Assembly: GCF_046098205.1 (NCBI RefSeq)
Contig: NZ_JBJURJ010000028.1
Location: forward strand, 14,941 to 78,940
Origin: Paenibacillus_AR mesotrionivorans
Lineage (GTDB): Bacteria; Bacillota; Bacilli; Paenibacillales; NBRC-103111
Direction: 5' to 3'
Length of the DNA stretch: 64,000 bases
Below, piece after piece: positions 49,826 to 58,270 of this stretch. The position numbers and the translations under genes were made by a program. Below the pieces are notes generated by a model. It had not been told where the DNA came from. It worked only from the letters and a program-made list of their open reading frames with translations, and ran no database searches. The first letter of the stretch is position 1. The number at the start of each line of letters is the position of its first letter.

Positions 49826-50014
49826 TTATTGAAGAGAATGCAGCATACCGGATTCCCCGTTATCCGGGTCGGAGTTACCGGCCAATTCCTTCCTTCGTGC
49901 CTCGTCCGCCACAGACGTCATGGCAGTTAAGCCTACACTGGCGGAGGTTGCCGCATTGGCGGATTCAAACTCCACTTTCAGGTTTTCCAGAACCTCTTCC
50001 TCATTCCTGGGCAT
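49826..50014 (-). CDS. Small acidic protein of unknown function
   Basis: The 62-residue protein starts at an ATG with AAAGGAGGG 5 bases upstream, one of the strongest ribosome binding sites in the window. It has an acidic helix at the start ('EEEVLENLKVEFES'), an Ala/Ser/Thr-rich middle ('ANAATSASVGLTAMTSVADE') and an acidic end. There is no membrane segment, Cys or recognised motif. The strong start and the terminator after it argue for a real gene. It could be a sporulation-related small protein, but nothing in the sequence proves it. Confidence 0.6.
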   Translation of the reverse strand: MPRNEEEVLENLKVEFESANAATSASVGLTAMTSVADEARRKELAGNSDPDNGESGMLHSLQ

Positions 50015-50100
50015 AAAATCCCTCCTTTAGGATGTGCTTTGTAGTAGCACCAGGGATAGTATACCGCCCAAAAAGGAAAAGAATGTAACTGGTTTTTGGA

Positions 50101-51279
50101 TCAGCCCTTCGTCCCCAGCTTGCCTCCCTTGGAATGCATGGAGAGCAGGTTGGTGTCGATGGAGAAGGTGAGATTCTCCCGTTCACGGGCCCGCTTCAGG
50201 GCCAGCTGGATTAGGCGGGAGGTGAGCTCGGTGAAGGTTTTGCCGCTGGGCTCCCACAGATAGAAGGACAAGGAGCCGGGAATGGTATTGATTTCATTAA
50301 TATAGATTTCATCCGTAGCCGTATCGATCAGGAAGTCAATCCGTGAGACACCTCCGGCGCCAAGCTCCAGGAAGGTTTTCACCGCCAGATCCTGTACCTT
50401 CACACGGGTTTCCTCCGTAATGTTGGCGGGAATGATCCGGGCGGAGCCGCTCATGCCCTTGGAGGCCTGATTCATATATTTATCCGCGTAGCTCAGGATT
50501 TCGCTGGTTTTGCCCACTTCCTCAATAATAGAAGGCAGTGCCTCTTCGTAATCCCCCAGCACGGAGCAATTGACTTCCTTCAGATTATCCACCATTTTCT
50601 CGATGAGGACCTTGTGTGAAAAATTCACCACCAAATCAACCGCCTGCTCCAGCTCATCCGCATTCATAGCCCGCTCCACGCCTACGCTGGAGCCCAGGTT
50701 GGCCGGCTTCACAATGACGGGATACCCCAGCTCGGTTTCCACCCGCGCCAGGCATTCCTCCCGGTTATCCGCCCAGGCCTTGGAATAAAACCACAGGTAG
50801 CCGGTTTGGGGGAGCCCCGCTCCCTTGAGGATGGTTTTGGCTGCAATCTTATCCATGCCGATGGCGGAGGACAGCACGTCACAGCCCACATACGGGATTT
50901 TGTTCATTTCCAGAAACCCCTGCAGGGCGCCGTCTTCACCGTAAGTGCCATGGGTAACGGGGAACGCTACATGAATTTCATCTACAATGTTCTTTGTTTT
51001 GAACAAACCCGGCTTCGGGTCCAAAAGCAGATGCCGTCCGTTTTCGTCGGTGAACAGCACCACCCGCTTGGCTTTTTTCTTAAGGGCGGCCACATCCTTG
51101 AACTCCTCCACGGAGGACAGCTCCGGGCCTGTGTACCATTCCCCTTGTTTGGTTATATAAATCGGCACACCTTCATACGCGCCTGTATCCAAAGCATGCA
51201 GGGCCTGCAGGCCGGAAATAACCGACACCTCATGCTCCACGGACATGCCGCCGAATAATACGCCAACTCTGGTTTTCAT
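50101..51279 (-). CDS. ddl: D-alanine--D-alanine ligase family protein
   Basis: The 392-residue ATP-grasp ligase has 'GVLFGGMSVEHEVSVISGLQ' (about 5-24), 'VTHGTYGEDGALQGFLE', 'VIVKPANLGSSVGVERA' (about 190-206), 'SRIDFLID' and 'INEINTIPGSLSFYLWEPSG'. It should join two D-amino acids for peptidoglycan precursors. The omega-loop reads 'EILSYADKYMNQASKGMSGS' in place of the common FYDY-x-x-KY, so the Tyr that favours D-Ala-D-Ala in E. coli DdlB is not at the expected place; the substrate could differ. It is 16 bases after the murF-like gene, in one operon. ATG at 51279, CGGAGG 8 bases upstream. Confidence 0.88.
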   Translation of the reverse strand: MKTRVGVLFGGMSVEHEVSVISGLQALHALDTGAYEGVPIYITKQGEWYTGPELSSVEEFKDVAALKKKAKRVVLFTDENGRHLLLDPKPGLFKTKNIVDEIHVAFPVTHGTYGEDGALQGFLEMNKIPYVGCDVLSSAIGMDKIAAKTILKGAGLPQTGYLWFYSKAWADNREECLARVETELGYPVIVKPANLGSSVGVERAMNADELEQAVDLVVNFSHKVLIEKMVDNLKEVNCSVLGDYEEALPSIIEEVGKTSEILSYADKYMNQASKGMSGSARIIPANITEETRVKVQDLAVKTFLELGAGGVSRIDFLIDTATDEIYINEINTIPGSLSFYLWEPSGKTFTELTSRLIQLALKRARERENLTFSIDTNLLSMHSKGGKLGTKG

Positions 51280-51295
51280 AGAAAATGCCTCCGGT

Positions 51296-52870
51296 TTATT
51301 CATTATAGTTGTCAGGCAGATCATTCTCCAGAAGCACGATGCTGCCCGGCTCCGCTACCTCTCTCATCACGGTCATTGCTTCCGTGAAATTACGCACCAC
51401 TGTCAGCCGCTCTGGCGGGTAACCGGCCTCCTTGAGCCCCTGCTGGATGGGCGCCGTTTGTTTGGGGCCAACCAGAATAATGTAGTCGCACGCTTCCGCC
51501 GCGAAGCTGCCGAAGGCCTTGTTCAGCTCGAATTCCTTCTCACCCAGCTCAATCATACCCGGGGTAATCAGAATCCGTTTGCCGTCCATCTTCTTCAGCA
51601 CCTCCAGAGCGCTCCGGGAGCCCACGGGGTTAGAGTTGAAGCTGTCGTCAATAATGGTAATGCTGCCGTTTTTGCGCAGCTCCAGCCGGTGCTCCACGGG
51701 TTTGATCCGCTTGACACCCTTGGCAAGCTTATCCAGCTGCACCCCCAGCACATGCCCGCAGGCGATGCAGGCCAGAATATTGGTCACATTGTGTCCGCCC
51801 AACAGAAGGGTTTCCACCCGTGCCGTCTCCCCAGACGGGGCCACAACCGTAAAGGCAGTCCCCTTGACGGATACGGTAACATCAATAGCCCTGTAATCCG
51901 CTTCGGGATTGCGGAAGCCGAAGGTAATCCTTCTGCAGGCCAGCTTCGCCTGGTAGGACATCACATTGGGGTCATCCGCATTCAGAAAAGCGGTGCCGTC
52001 CGCCGGCAGAAACTCCGGCAGCTCGTATTTGGTCCTCTGCACATTCTCCAGTGTCTTGAAGGATTCCAGATGCTGGGGCCCGATAGAGGTGAGGATCCCG
52101 TATTTGGGCTGGGCCAGCTCACACAGCTCGCGGATATCGCCCAGCTGCTTCGCCCCCATTTCGGCAATAAAAATCTCATGGGTTGGACGCAAATGCTCTC
52201 TGACCGTACGGGTGATGCCCATAGGGGTGTTGAAGCTTTCCGGCGTCATGAGAACGTTGTATTGCTGGGACAGAACGGTATGTAAAAAGTGCTTGACGCT
52301 GGTTTTGCCGTAGGAGCCGGTAATGCCGATGACTTGCAGCTGCCCCATACTGCGGATGAGCCTTTTAGCATCGTTCAGATAGCTGTTGCTGATAGCTTTC
52401 TCCATGGGAGCGTTCACGGTGTTGGCGGCTATTACGGCTGCAAAAGGAAACAAGGTCAAAAGCGGGAGCAGCAACAAACCGTAAGTGAAGCCGTTAAGCG
52501 CCGGAATCAATCCAAACGCACCCACTGCCACAGCCAGTACGGCTGCCGTTGCGGCAAGACGCTTCACCCGGTTGGTGAAAACCAGCTTCTTCTTATCCTT
52601 TTCCTTGGGACGAAGCAGAATAAGCAGAATATAAACGGCGGTTAACGCAATAAAACCCGCCTCTTCAAAGCCGAACAGCGCCGGAATTGCAGCTGCCAGC
52701 GGAAGCCATTCCCGAACCGCCAGTGTGGCGTTCCAATTGTTCTTGTTCCAGTTCCAATAACGGGAGTTGCGGTATGAGTTGAGCTGCAGCATGTGGATGC
52801 CCCGGCGGATGCGCAAAGCGGCGTGTCCCAGCCAGGCCAGCCCGGCCAGCAGCGCGAATGTGAGAGTCAT
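51296..52870 (-). CDS. Mur ligase (MurF-like) with an N-terminal membrane domain
   Basis: The 524-residue protein has four to five hydrophobic segments in its first 150 residues (near 1-20, 55-87, 105-125 and 128-150). A Mur ligase follows: P-loop 'GITGSYGKTSVKHFL' (182-196), 'EMGAKQLGDIRELCELAQP', 'GGHNVTNILACIACGHVLGV', 'IIDDSFNSNPVGSRSALEV' and 'GMIELGEKE'. These are MurF motifs, and MurF adds the D-Ala-D-Ala dipeptide. A membrane anchor is not part of ordinary cytoplasmic MurF. It is encoded between the alpha/beta hydrolase and ddl, with gaps of 20 and 16 bases. The start ATG at 52870 has AGGAGGAG nearby. Confidence 0.88.
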   Translation of the reverse strand: MTLTFALLAGLAWLGHAALRIRRGIHMLQLNSYRNSRYWNWNKNNWNATLAVREWLPLAAAIPALFGFEEAGFIALTAVYILLILLRPKEKDKKKLVFTNRVKRLAATAAVLAVAVGAFGLIPALNGFTYGLLLLPLLTLFPFAAVIAANTVNAPMEKAISNSYLNDAKRLIRSMGQLQVIGITGSYGKTSVKHFLHTVLSQQYNVLMTPESFNTPMGITRTVREHLRPTHEIFIAEMGAKQLGDIRELCELAQPKYGILTSIGPQHLESFKTLENVQRTKYELPEFLPADGTAFLNADDPNVMSYQAKLACRRITFGFRNPEADYRAIDVTVSVKGTAFTVVAPSGETARVETLLLGGHNVTNILACIACGHVLGVQLDKLAKGVKRIKPVEHRLELRKNGSITIIDDSFNSNPVGSRSALEVLKKMDGKRILITPGMIELGEKEFELNKAFGSFAAEACDYIILVGPKQTAPIQQGLKEAGYPPERLTVVRNFTEAMTVMREVAEPGSIVLLENDLPDNYNE

Positions 52871-52890
52871 GGGGAAAGGCTCCTCCTCGT

Positions 52891-53658
52891 TTATTTATCC
52901 TTGTCGCTCTCCAGAAAATTGTTCAGAATAATCAGGGTTTCCCGGGGGCGCTGGGCATACACCCAATGACTGCCGCCCTTCATGGTCACCAGCCCTGCAT
53001 TGGGGATCAGCTTCTCCATGAGTTTGCCGTGTTCGAGAGGAGTAGCCGTGTCCAGCTCGCCCCAGATGAGCAGGGTGGGAGCCTGAATCTTCGGCAGATA
53101 CGCCTTCAGATCCTCGTTCACCAGCTTCACCAGGGTTTGGCGCATCAGCGGTGTGGCTTGTTTGTAGTCGTCGGAGCCTGTGGATTTGCGGAAGCGCTCC
53201 AGAATCTGCTCACGCTTGCGCCTAAGCCCGGGAAGCTTCAGCAGATGCTTCGCCGCCTTGTAGGAATAAACGCGGATATAATAGGAAGATTTACGTTTGG
53301 GTTTAAGACCTGCGCTATCCAGGAGGATCAGCTTATGCACCGGATTCCGTGAAGCATAGCGGATTGCAGTCCGCCCGCCGTGGGAATGGCCCATGATAAT
53401 GGGGTTTTGGATGGCCAGCGCCGCATTGAATTTTTCCACGAAGGAGCAATATTCCTCCACTCCCCAGGGAACGGGAGGTTCGCCGCTTGCGCCAAAGCCG
53501 GGGAAATCCACGGAGATGACTCTGAAATGTTTATCTAAACTCTCTGCCACAAAGGAAAAGCTTTCCTTGTTAGCTCCCCATCCGTGAAGCAGCAGCACTA
53601 CCTGCCCGCTTCCCGAATCCGTATATGCGATATCGATCCCATCGATCTTTATTTTCAA
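52891..53658 (-). CDS. Alpha/beta hydrolase
   Basis: The 255-residue protein has the alpha/beta-hydrolase core: 'VVLLLHGWGANKESFSFVA' (oxyanion HGWG), nucleophile Ser in 'IIMGHSHGGRTAIRYASR' (about 92), Asp in 'LLIWGELDTATPLEHGKLME' and His in 'TMKGGSHWVYAQRPRE' (about 235). The substrate is unknown; co-transcription with murF-like and ddl genes suggests a cell-wall or D-amino acid ester substrate, but this is only context. The TTG start at 53658 has AAAGGATG about 10 bases upstream. Confidence 0.88.
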   Translation of the reverse strand: MKIKIDGIDIAYTDSGSGQVVLLLHGWGANKESFSFVAESLDKHFRVISVDFPGFGASGEPPVPWGVEEYCSFVEKFNAALAIQNPIIMGHSHGGRTAIRYASRNPVHKLILLDSAGLKPKRKSSYYIRVYSYKAAKHLLKLPGLRRKREQILERFRKSTGSDDYKQATPLMRQTLVKLVNEDLKAYLPKIQAPTLLIWGELDTATPLEHGKLMEKLIPNAGLVTMKGGSHWVYAQRPRETLIILNNFLESDKDK

Positions 53659-53915
53659 CGCCCATCAGCATCCTTTGCTCTCTTCATCATAACCATTATA
53701 CATAAAAAGGCCAAAAGTATTCCCCTCACGGGAAGACGCATTGGCCCCTGTCTATTAAACTATTGCGATTCAAGCCGGTTCGCCAACCAAATCATCATAA
53801 CAGAATCGCTTAGGGGTGACAACACGCAATGAAAAAGTAAGATTATTTTAAGCTGAAATTAATCTTTTTCTTTTATAATAGATATCAAAGATTCCAATCA
53901 GGTAGGTGATCCGGC

Positions 53916-54149
53916 ATGCCAATGCTCATTCAATTCCAAAACAAGGTCATTCCCGTATACATCAAGAGCAGCAAATCCTCCAAAAAAGCCATCGACCTCT
54001 TGGTAAGCGCACTGGAGCTTAAAGTGATGTATGGAAAAGCCACCATCAAAAAATGTCTCGAATCTCTGATCAGTGTAGAAATCGACGGCAGCGAGGCATT
54101 TCTGCACAGCTTCAACGAGCGGGACTCACTGGCGCTGTCTCTTTATTAG
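53916..54149 (+). CDS. Small unknown protein
   Basis: The 77-residue protein starts at the ATG at 53916 with AGGTAGGTGA at 6 bases (a second ATG is at 53922). It is a mix of strands and helices: 'LIQFQNKVIPVYIKSSKSSK', 'AIDLLVSALELKVMYGKATI', 'LISVEIDGSEAFLHSFNERD'. It has no membrane segment. A clear terminator follows. A TATAAT (about 53874) lies about 40 bases upstream with a weak -35, so it has its own promoter. I do not recognise a family. Confidence 0.65.
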   Translation: MPMLIQFQNKVIPVYIKSSKSSKKAIDLLVSALELKVMYGKATIKKCLESLISVEIDGSEAFLHSFNERDSLALSLY

Positions 54150-54189
54150 AATTAAACGCATATTGCTCTGAGCTGCGAAAACGCCTATG

Positions 54190-54218
54190 AACAGCCCTTC
54201 ACACGGGGCTGTTTTTAT
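54190..54218 (+). terminator. Terminator after the 77-residue gene
   Basis: AACAGCCC-ttcacac-GGGGCTGTT followed by TTTATTT. Confidence 0.88.
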
Positions 54219-54402
54219 TTATATGCGGCAAAGGCTGTGAGGTGATGCGGTATTTTTTTTGCGGAAGCCGCCGGGTGGGTGTTTTCCCTGCGTTTCTTGC
54301 GGGTAAGTTCTATATTAGAGGAGTTTTCTATATACATGGCAGTAGTCCAAGTCAGTGATGTACATAATCGGCTCCCCAAACTCAAAAATGAGGTGATCGG
54401 TC

Positions 54403-54738
54403 ATGCAGCCCTACCCTCCCCGGGATAACGGATTCGACCCGACGGACATTGAAGCCAACAAGGGAATGGCAATCGTTGCCTATATTCTGTTTTTTGTGCC
54501 GCTGATTGCGGCCAAAAATTCCCGGTTTGCCATGTACCATGCCAATCAAGGATTGACGCTGTTTTTAGCCTTCGCCGTCTGCAATGTGGTGTTGGGGATA
54601 CTGCCTTTTATCGGCTGGTTTTTGCTGCCGCTGGTCAACCTGGCATTATTCGTTCTGATGGTGCTTGGAATTATCAACGCGGCCCAGGGCCAGGCCAAGC
54701 CGCTGCCGGTTATCGGCGCTTATACCCTTATCAAATGA
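54403..54738 (+). CDS. Small membrane protein (DUF4870-like)
   Basis: The 111-residue protein has a polar N-terminus and three membrane helices ('GMAIVAYILFFVPLI' near 21, 'ANQGLTLFLAFAVCNVVLGI' near 48 and 'FLLPLVNLALFVLMVLGIIN' near 75). The 'YHANQGLTLF' and 'IINAAQGQAKPLPVIG' motifs are those of the small DUF4870/Tic20-like membrane proteins of Firmicutes. The function is unknown. The ATG at 54403 has GAGGTGA 6 bases upstream. Confidence 0.8.
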   Translation: MQPYPPRDNGFDPTDIEANKGMAIVAYILFFVPLIAAKNSRFAMYHANQGLTLFLAFAVCNVVLGILPFIGWFLLPLVNLALFVLMVLGIINAAQGQAKPLPVIGAYTLIK

Positions 54739-54817
54739 CGCTGCCTGCGCGAGACACAGCACCCCGCTATCCGGAGAACGGGAGCGGGGTGTTTGGGTTG
54801 TCTGTATTGGTGTTTAT

Positions 54818-55465
54818 TTATTCCGCAGCGCCGGACCCGGCCTTCGCTTTGGCGGTTTCCTCCATGAGCTTATGCAGTGAAAAGACGGCATGCTCCGAAG
54901 GATCGCGGTTCATCAGATACATCGTCATGAAATATTGCAGCGGAATCGCGCAGGTATTGGGGCCATCGGTAATGGTCGGGAATCCCAGCTCCAGCACGGG
55001 ACCCAGCTGTTCATTCACTTCGAGATCCACATACACCTGATTTTCCTCGGTAAACTCTTCCTGCACACCCTTCATGACCAGCGGCAGAACTACTTCCTGA
55101 AGCACCTTATTAGCTTCATCATCGGTTTCCGGCGGATTGGGGAAGCCGCGGCTCTCCCCGGCCTGGATCATATCATAGAAGAAGGAGGCCAGCCACAGGG
55201 GCGGATTGGCATTATTCTTATACACTTGGATCAATTCTGTCAGCATAAAGCCGCAGGTATAGAATTTGCCGTCCTTTTGGAGCCGGAAGGCAAACAAATG
55301 GCCAAATCCCGGGTGAAGGGCAACCTGCCCGTCCACCTCATAATCCTTATATTCATCCGCAAGAATATTGCGAGTCAGCTCAAACCAGGCCTTGACCTGC
55401 TGTTCCATCTCCTGCTGTTCCTTGGCCGCTTCCTCTGCCGACTTATTCGTCTCGTTATCACTCAT
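54818..55465 (-). CDS. Unknown conserved-looking soluble protein
   Basis: The 215-residue protein is not assigned to a family. After a Glu/Gln-rich start ('NETNKSAEEAAKEQQEMEQQ') it is mixed strand and helix, with 'VALHPGFGHLFAFRLQKDGK', 'FYTCGFMLTELIQVYKNNAN' and 'IPLQYFMTMYLMNRDPSEHA'. The C-terminal part has no membrane helix. The ATG at 55465 is favoured because it follows GGGGGG-rich sequence; an ATG ten codons earlier has AAAAAGG directly adjacent. It lies next to a germination operon but is separated by 70 bases and need not belong to it. Confidence 0.6.
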   Translation of the reverse strand: MSDNETNKSAEEAAKEQQEMEQQVKAWFELTRNILADEYKDYEVDGQVALHPGFGHLFAFRLQKDGKFYTCGFMLTELIQVYKNNANPPLWLASFFYDMIQAGESRGFPNPPETDDEANKVLQEVVLPLVMKGVQEEFTEENQVYVDLEVNEQLGPVLELGFPTITDGPNTCAIPLQYFMTMYLMNRDPSEHAVFSLHKLMEETAKAKAGSGAAE

Positions 55466-55535
55466 TGTAAAAAAGGAGCCCCCCTTCAATTCCATCCTTT
55501 TTATCTTACCATACTTTCGGAGGAAAAAGAAAAGC

Positions 55536-56699
55536 TCATTTCTGGCGGAAGGTATACGTATTGGCGTGATTAATTTCCAGCTTCACCTGTACCTCCTTCA
55601 GCTTAAAACGCGGAAGCAGCGGTTCGCCGGAATCATGAGCAGCCTTCCACACCGCATTCTGTTTCCGGTAAAGCTCCTCCTCCAGCCCAAGCAAATCCAT
55701 ATTCTCCCTTTGGCCCTGCTCAAAAGAAGCCTTGATTTCATCTTTAATTTTTTGGATGCCAGCCTCGGTAATGTCCTGGAAGCTTACGGTTTCATCCGTA
55801 TTTTTCTCAATCATGTTGGCGCGGGTAATCAGATTGATGGTCACCTGCAGCTCCTCCCCCTCCGGGTTAATGTCCATAGAGGTGCGGGGATTGCGGATTA
55901 GGAGGAGAACATTTCCGCTATCGGGGAGATTGACGGTCATGGGATACCGGAAGACCCGGTAGAACTTTACAAAACGGGTACCGCGGATTTTGGATTCCGG
56001 CACATAACCCTGGAGCGTATTTTTGCTGACCACGAATAATCCGTCCGTCCGGGAAAGGGGCGGCTGCTTTCCGGCATTGGTCCATATCCTGTTTTGGCTG
56101 GTAATGGACGGAACCAACACTGTTGAGGCCGGCTCCCGGATGCCATTCATCAAACGCTGGAGGTGGATCGGCTCCACATCCGAGCTTTGCCGGTAAATCG
56201 AGGTTGGTTCGAACATAACCGTGGTCTGGGCGGACAGATTCAGCAGGGTCATGGAGGACAGAAGGTCTTCCATGGAGTCGCGTGTGCCGTAAATCCAGGG
56301 TGTATATCTCATTTCCCGGGAACGCAGAATGCTGGAGAATACTTCATCCATCTTGGATTTCATCACCGATTCCGAAAGAATCACGGCCTTCACATGGGTC
56401 CAGACGGTTTGCTGCTGGGAGGAATCATAAATGTGGTTCAACGCAGCCATCATACTTTTCCCCTCGCCCTTTCCCACCCAGATGGCCTTGCTGCCGCTTT
56501 TGGACTGGGCATCACCACTTTCCCGCTTGGCAATGCTGGTGAAGTCGATCAGTTGGGCATAGACCACATAATGATCCTGGGCATAATCTACCCCAATGGC
56601 TGTAATGAAGTTGGTATTCTGGGCCTCTCTCATATCCCAGCATCCCGGCAGTACCAGCAGCATCCCCGCGATTACAGCCGCTTTGGCCAAATTGATCAC
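55536..56699 (-). CDS. gerC: Ger(x)C-family spore germination lipoprotein
   Basis: The 387-residue lipoprotein has a signal ending 'MLLVLPGC' with Cys20 as the lipid attachment residue, then 'ITAIGVDYAQDHYVVYAQLI' and the C-terminal GerAC domain ('FQDITEAGIQKIKDEIKASF', 'LLGLEEELYRKQNAVWKA'). It forms part of a germinant receptor in the spore inner membrane. The GTG start at 56699 overlaps the gerA stop (GTGA), so translation is coupled. Gene order in this operon is gerB-gerA-gerC. Confidence 0.9.
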   Translation of the reverse strand: MINLAKAAVIAGMLLVLPGCWDMREAQNTNFITAIGVDYAQDHYVVYAQLIDFTSIAKRESGDAQSKSGSKAIWVGKGEGKSMMAALNHIYDSSQQQTVWTHVKAVILSESVMKSKMDEVFSSILRSREMRYTPWIYGTRDSMEDLLSSMTLLNLSAQTTVMFEPTSIYRQSSDVEPIHLQRLMNGIREPASTVLVPSITSQNRIWTNAGKQPPLSRTDGLFVVSKNTLQGYVPESKIRGTRFVKFYRVFRYPMTVNLPDSGNVLLLIRNPRTSMDINPEGEELQVTINLITRANMIEKNTDETVSFQDITEAGIQKIKDEIKASFEQGQRENMDLLGLEEELYRKQNAVWKAAHDSGEPLLPRFKLKEVQVKLEINHANTYTFRQK

Positions 56700-58270
56700 C
56701 GGTTACGGTCCAATCCGGAGGTTTGGTCCACCGGGTCCAGGACATCCGGCCTCTTGACCCGGTTCATACTGGGCCTCATCAGGATGCCCGCCAGGAAATC
56801 CTTGGGATTAAACGGGGTTACCGGCGAGAGATACGGAACCCCGAAATGCTCCAGCGAGGATAAGTGGACCAGCAGCAGCAAAAACGCCATCATAAAACCG
56901 AACAGTCCGAAAAAAGAGGCGCATCCCAAAATTAAAAAACGGAGCTGGGCCACTGTTCCGTTCAGGATGGGGTCCACCAGCGTATACGAGGCAATAATGG
57001 AAATCGAAATCATCACAATAACGGTAGGGGAGGTAATGCCCGCCCGGATGGATGCGTCACCGATAATAATGCCCCCCACCACGGTGACCGTCTGGCCGAT
57101 GGCCCGCGGCAGCCGCCTGCCCGCTTCCGCGAAGATATCGAACATCACCAGCATCAGGAAAGCTTCAAGCCCGACGGGCATAGGAAGCCCCTGACGGGTA
57201 TTGGCTATGGTGGCCAGGAGAGGGAGCGGCACCTGGTCCAGATTGAAGCTGGTCAGCCCCACAAAAAAACCGGGGAGAAACAAAGAGATCAATAGTCCGA
57301 TATAACGAAGCACCCGCTGCATGCTGACAATATGGAAGGGCATGTTGGCGTCCTCGGAGGACTTCAAGAGGCTGAACAAAGTAGCCGGGGCAATGGTTGC
57401 CATCGGAGAGCCGTCGGACATCAGCACGAAGCGGCCGTTCAGGAGGGAATCCGCCACATAATCCGCCCGGCCCGTTGTGTCCGCCACTGGAAACAACGAC
57501 TTCAATCGCCGCCCGATGACCATTCTCTCCACCATGGAGGTGCCGATAACCGCATCCTGGTCGACAAGCTCAATTTGTCCGCGGATTTCCTTCAGAATGT
57601 CGGGGTTGATAATATCCTGCATATACAATAGCGCCAGCTTGGTCTGTCCCCGTTTGCCTTTATTAAACAGCTCCACACAGAAGGATCGGGTACGCAGACG
57701 TTTGCGGATCAGTGCGATGTTCGTATCAAGATTTTCAATAAAGCCGTCACGCGGCCCCTTAATGGAGGGTTCCATGGCGGACTCCTCCGGTTTGCGCCCG
57801 GGCATATCCGAAATATCCATGGTATACACGGCATTCTGCCGGAGATGAACCACTATCAGCTGGCCGCTGAAAACCAGACGGGTTGTGACGGTCAGCCACT
57901 CGTCCTCATCCTTGACGAGAGACAGAGGCAGTGCGGTCAAATCGGCCAGATATCCGGACTCTCCGGAAGTAAGCTCGTTCCCGATTCCCTCCAGGCGGGG
58001 GATGATGAACTGGGAGAGTTCCTTCTGATCCGCCATACTGCCGCAATAAATTAGAACCAGCGCGGAACGGGGCTCCTTCCCGTACCGGAGGGTATGCAGC
58101 GTAACATCGCCGCACAGGCGAAAATAATCATAGTAGAATGCTTCATCCGCCGCCTCCATGGAGACGGTGTTTCCCCCGTTTGAGCCGGTCTCATGACTGT
58201 TCGGGCTGTTGACGTTGCTGTTGACGTTGCTGTTGACGCGGCCGCTGGCGTTGTTGTCCAGATTGTCCAC
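56696..58270 (-). CDS. gerA: GerA-family spore germination protein
   Basis: The 524-residue protein has a variable N-terminal soluble domain (to about 290), with 'LVLIYCGSMADQKELSQFII' and 'FSGQLIVVHLRQ', followed by about five membrane helices containing 'RYIGLLISLFLPGFFVGLTS', 'GLPMPVGLEAFLMLVMFDIF' and 'AEAGRRLPRAIGQTVTVVGG', all characteristic of GerA receptors. The first 30 residues contain an N-S-N-V repeat. The GTG at 58270 has GGAGGGGGG 7 bases upstream and lies 80 bases inside the 3' end of gerB, an unusually long overlap. The protein senses germinants with GerB and GerC. Confidence 0.92.
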   Translation of the reverse strand: MDNLDNNASGRVNSNVNSNVNSPNSHETGSNGGNTVSMEAADEAFYYDYFRLCGDVTLHTLRYGKEPRSALVLIYCGSMADQKELSQFIIPRLEGIGNELTSGESGYLADLTALPLSLVKDEDEWLTVTTRLVFSGQLIVVHLRQNAVYTMDISDMPGRKPEESAMEPSIKGPRDGFIENLDTNIALIRKRLRTRSFCVELFNKGKRGQTKLALLYMQDIINPDILKEIRGQIELVDQDAVIGTSMVERMVIGRRLKSLFPVADTTGRADYVADSLLNGRFVLMSDGSPMATIAPATLFSLLKSSEDANMPFHIVSMQRVLRYIGLLISLFLPGFFVGLTSFNLDQVPLPLLATIANTRQGLPMPVGLEAFLMLVMFDIFAEAGRRLPRAIGQTVTVVGGIIIGDASIRAGITSPTVIVMISISIIASYTLVDPILNGTVAQLRFLILGCASFFGLFGFMMAFLLLLVHLSSLEHFGVPYLSPVTPFNPKDFLAGILMRPSMNRVKRPDVLDPVDQTSGLDRNR

